Source: Trichobilharzia szidati (lineage: Eukaryota > Platyhelminthes > Trematoda > Strigeidida > Schistosomatidae). From it: a stretch of DNA of 64,000 nucleotides. Positions 60,623 through 64,000 of this stretch are shown here, one piece after another. The translations under genes were made by a program, and so were the position numbers. How positions within the stretch are numbered: position 1 is the first letter of the stretch; each line of letters begins with the position of its first letter. The DNA lies in assembly GCA_944472155.2 (NCBI GenBank), contig OX235271.1, positions 28,962,977 through 29,026,976 of the forward strand, read 5' to 3'. A model generated the notes under the pieces. That model was not told the DNA's origin. It searched no databases and saw only the letters and a list, made by a program, of their open reading frames with translations.

Positions 60623-61278
60623 AGTTAGTTCAAAAAAAAGAGATTTACTCACAGTTTTCTTTTTTGATTCTTTACCCCCTTCCCTAGTGTGGAACACATA
60701 CACGGATCCAGGTTTTTGAAATTTCAGTAAATTGAAATATCCCCATATTGAAATCAAAACAAGATTTTGAGCCAACAATTGTTTTCGATAACTTCTTCTT
60801 CTTCAGGCTCTAAAGTTATAAATCCATGAATAATAGAGTACATATAGCCAATAAAGGCAAATGAAAATAATATCAGAAACTGTATTGGGGTGCATGTGTA
60901 AGTTGAGATGATAGTCCATTAGTTAACATAATCAATCAAATGTGTATAGGGTGTATAGTCAGAAAATGTGATGAAGTGTGGTGAATGAACAATTGGCTGA
61001 TATAGTGCTGTTTTATAGTCAACAGAATACAAGTGTCATTGGGGTGAGAGAAATGCGATAACCACAAAATACATACAAATACACATTAACAAAGGGGACA
61101 CTGAATGTGAGGGCTAACCGATAATGTCTAATGATAAAATAAAGATGCTAAATTGTAAATTGTAATAAGATGTTACGGAGTTGGTAGGCTTAGTATAAAA
61201 TCACAAAGGTTGACAAAATTAAGGGTAACAATGAGGTGAAATAAACTGGGTGGAGAAATGGATAATAAAGACATGATA
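60623..61278 (-). other. Receptor 3' flank grading into Penelope-like 3' sequence
   Basis: The first 100 or so bases are likely 3' UTR. 60770-61278 is probably the 3' non-coding part of the minus-strand Penelope-like element that follows. AATAAA at 60850-60855. Confidence 0.45.
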
Positions 61279-61975
61279 TCACAAAATGATAATAATGGTA
61301 ATAATAATACGGAAAATTATGATCCTGGTGACCTTATAGTGGGCCAGGGTAGACAGAGAGTGAATAAGTTTTATCTGTACACATAAGTCTGGTCTTTCTC
61401 TATTAATTTCTAAAGCCTCAGCTATGGCTAGGAGGTGTAATCGTGTGCCTTTGGGGAGATTGTTCGGTACTCCATACACAACTGTAAATGACTCTTCTAC
61501 TTTGATACTGTGTTCGCTATCCACTAGATGAGACAGAATTGCACTATTCAATGATTTGGTTGCTCTTTTCCCAAGCCAGACCGGAATATGTTCACGAGTG
61601 CGTAAAGATAAATTCCTTTGGGTACGACCTATATAACTAGCTCCACAGGAGCAGTTGAATTTATATACACACATTGATGTCGCCATTTTGGGTAATCTAT
61701 CTTTAATGCACACTGTCAGTATCGGTTTGGTTGAGAAAATGACATGCAGTTTTAAGGCACTGAAGGTTCTTTCAATTTCTCTCCATAATCTACGGCTTAA
61801 TATGTCGCTGGATATATCACCTTTGATTTGTAAATTTAAGTAGGGCTTTTTCTTACTTACTGTGTCTCGTTTAGTTTTGTGTGTAGTTTCATAGATATAC
61901 TTCTTTACGAAGTTGGTAAGATAGTCGTTTTGTAGCAAGGCGTTTGTAAGATTTTTCTTTTTTTAGTAGCGGTGA
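61279..61975 (-). mobile_element. Penelope-like element C-terminus with GIY-YIG endonuclease, open frame
   Basis: Frame open for about 219 residues (61279-61938) on the minus strand: LLQNDYLTNFVKKYIYETTH, KKPYLNLQIKGDISSDILSR, KMATSMCVYKFNCSCGASYI then GRTQRNLSLRTREHIPVWLG, SAILSHLVDSEHSI, LLAIAEALEINRERPDLCVQ. CxC-GASYIGRT is the GIY-YIG core and EH the expected downstream pair. RT part not present. Best-preserved Penelope copy in the window. Confidence 0.85.
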
Positions 61976-62165
61976 AGGTGTTACTAATTTCATGCTTAAC
62001 TTCCCCTGTTTTCCGGGCCTGCTGTTGGCTAGTAAAATAGGCGAAGTTGTGAGCAGTGGATCGTCCAGGAACTATGAACCTTGGTTATGTACGTGATTAG
62101 CGAGCATTATAGCATCGAATAACCACCGATTCATCTTATATCACATATTCATTATGAAGTTATTT

Positions 62166-63162
62166 ATTATTATTATGGTTTCCTTTAATTCCTACAGGAA
62201 CATAAGGCTTCAGCCGAGCTTCTCCATTGCGTTCGGTTCTCTGTTAGAGTCTTCACCTGGCTCCAAGTCTGCCCACACGTTTTCATCTCCTCTTCACTTC
62301 ACATGACCTCCTCCAAGTCACCCCACCTTCGCACTGACGACCAACTCGCCGCTTCCCTTTCGGATTCCACTCGAGCAATGGCTTGTCTAGTGATGTCACT
62401 TGATGGTTTGTTTCCTCAGAGTATGGCCAGCCAATCCATGTCCATTTCTTCCTGCCCATTTGTTTCACAATTGGTTCCTGGTTGGTTCGCTCATTGCCAG
62501 AGATCCCTGTTGCTGATCTTTTCTGGCCGGCTGGCCATCTGATCTTGAGTGGTATTGAGCGAAGACAACTGTTAATGAAGGTTTGTAGTTTGTCTGAGGT
62601 GCTCTTTATGATGCGCAGTGCAAGTCTCTGATCCATATAGTGAGTAGCACTGACTGACTTCACATTGGAGTTGAAAATCCGGATGTTATTTTCATTTTCG
62701 TGCTGAGTGCTGTTGGCCTCCACACAGACTTGAGAGTAGTGAAAGCTTGTCTTGCTTTTCCGATCCTTGCTTTGATATCCTCGTCAGTTCCGTTCTCCTG
62801 TAGTTGAGACGATGCTTCTCAGGTAGGTAGGTAAAAGAGTTTGTTTCTTTCAGGTTCCTCCCATTTATGCTGATTGCTGTCTGTTGTTGTTGCTGTTGGC
62901 CAGGGATCTTCATCACCTCTGTTTTCTCTATGTTCACCTGAAGTCCTATCTTCTGTGGATGCTTCTTCTGCCAACTTGTTGCTTTTCGCTTGCATATCTT
63001 CTAGTTTGTGGGAAATCAGACATATATCAAATCGGCGAAGTCCAGATCCTGCAAGTTTTTTGTGTGAGTCCATTTTATGCCTGTTTCCTGATTGTCCGCT
63101 GTTTGTCGCATTATCCAATCTACTGCAATCAGGAAAATCATTGGTGATAGTAGGCAGCCTTA
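62166..63162 (-). mobile_element. Family C LINE, about 1 kb
   Basis: Minus strand: DNATNSGQSGNRHKMDSH-, ISHKLEDMQAKSNKLAEEAS, TAISINGRNLKETNSFTYLP, IRIFNSNVKSVSATHYMDQR, KKWTWIGWPYSEETNHQV, WNPKGKRRVGRQCEGGVTWR; (AAT)n tail at 62164-62174. Frame breaks at 62690-62720 and about 62820. Confidence 0.88.
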
Positions 63163-63657
63163 TGAAGACAATATCATTTATGCAGTCACCGAGAAAGCAA
63201 TAGCATTAGAAAGTTTGTGTTATTTTATTGTAGCAATAGATTTCTATGAGAACCTATAGAAGTCCTTCAGCGGCAGATTCAAACTAATGATGTAATTTAT
63301 GTGAAAATCGTATGTTGTACCATTAGTTTAACTGAAAATTTGTTCTCTAGGTGACAGCATTTTGGGACCAGTTAAAGGGTCACGTCTTCCACAATCTCTG
63401 AAACATATAGAATAATAAAAATGAAATCTCGTTGGCAATCAATAACTTCTCCATAATGTGACTTGTTGTTACTACTGGTAGTCAGAAGGCTTCAGTTCAA
63501 TTCCATTAGGTGGTGGTGCTGTCATTTGCACGGCTTTTACTCTGATGCATACTTCCACATATGGCTATTTCATAACGCTGCTTGTTGCTTAACATATCAG
63601 CTCTGTCAGATTTCTGTTGCGCACAGTGGTGCGTTGATGACATTATTTTAAAAGTGT
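63163..63657. other. Unassigned sequence
   Basis: No gene or repeat recognised. Confidence 0.4.
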
Positions 63658-63722
63658 ATAGGTCGATGGTTTAGTGGTAGAATGTGCTCGCCAACTACAC
63701 ACGTCGTCTGGTTTCGATTCCG
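63658..63722 (+). repeat. tRNA-like SINE head, truncated
   Basis: GGTCGATGGTTTAGTGGTAG and GTCTGGTTTCGATTCCGAC give tRNA-like A and B regions; directly followed by LINE sequence. Confidence 0.6.
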
Positions 63723-64000
63723 ACCCTAGATTAGAAATAGGAAGTGAAGTGGTAGAGCACGTTGACCGCTTCACTTACTTGGGAAGTACCATCAGCCCCA
63801 ACGTGTTGATCTCCGACGAAATCTCAGCACGGATACAGAGGGCTAGTTTTGCATATGCCAGTTTACGCCATCTCTGGCGTCGACGTGATATCCGACTATC
63901 GACCAAAGGGCGTGTGTACAGCTCAGAATTCCGCTCTGTCCTCCTTTATGGATGTGAGACCTGGCCATTGAGAGTGGAAGACATGAAAAGATTAGCTGTC
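63723..64000 (+). mobile_element. Family A LINE fragment running off the window
   Basis: [80 protein letters not shown]; open to the edge. Confidence 0.88.

Noticed and set aside
60288..60719. Overlapping ORFs opposite or out of frame to exon J
   Set aside because: Shadows of a repetitive coding exon; the + frame with splice phase 1 is the supported one.

Overview
The window looks like a gene-poor, AT-rich, repeat-saturated piece of a schistosome (blood-fluke) nuclear genome. The repeats point there: tRNA-headed SINEs carrying hammerhead-ribozyme domains of the SMalpha type, many 5'-truncated RTE-like LINEs with (AAT)n tails, Penelope-like elements with GIY-YIG endonuclease ends, and solo LTRs. 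The species cannot be decided from the sequence alone.

One host gene is present, on the + strand. Ten coding exons (8358-60622, 2067 coding bases including the stop, 688 residues) join with consistent reading phase and good splice signals. They encode the 3' part of a class C G-protein-coupled receptor of the GPR158/GPR179 orphan group: the end of an EGF-like module, a Cys-rich linker, seven membrane segments, the TM3/ECL2 cysteine pair, a Pro-Lys motif after TM7, and a cytoplasmic helix very like the one after the receptor core in vertebrate GPR158. The 5' exons (signal peptide and ligand-binding ectodomain) lie upstream of the window. About 96% of the 52 kb between the first and last exon seen is intron, and nearly every recognisable intron block is a retroelement.

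Layout: 1-8.3 kb holds LINE pieces, a 28S-rRNA-like block and a Penelope fragment. The first exon is at 8.36 kb. The 19.7 kb first intron (8.45-28.18 kb) holds SINEs, an inverted pair of two-way hammerhead units, a decayed but long RTE copy with a YADD motif (20.9-22.8 kb), a distinct LINE end with an open 220-residue frame (24.5 kb), a 59-bp-arm hairpin and Penelope fragments. From 28 to 60 kb the remaining nine exons are spaced 3-6 kb apart among LINEs, two TSD-flanked SINE-like copies, a 221-bp-arm inverted dimer of hammerhead SINEs, two solo LTRs (one inside a hammerhead SINE), a TIR element with telomere-like motifs, and four near-intact tRNA-headed SINEs. From 60.6 to 64 kb come a Penelope end and two LINE copies.

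There is no operon or gene cluster. Apart from the receptor, everything recognised is mobile or mobile-derived. The most interesting material is the receptor itself (its asparagine-rich extracellular loop and short tail) and the hammerhead SINE families, with a shared core substitution, a palindromic stem III, units with ribozyme motifs on both strands, and an inverted dimer that appears to have inserted as one unit.
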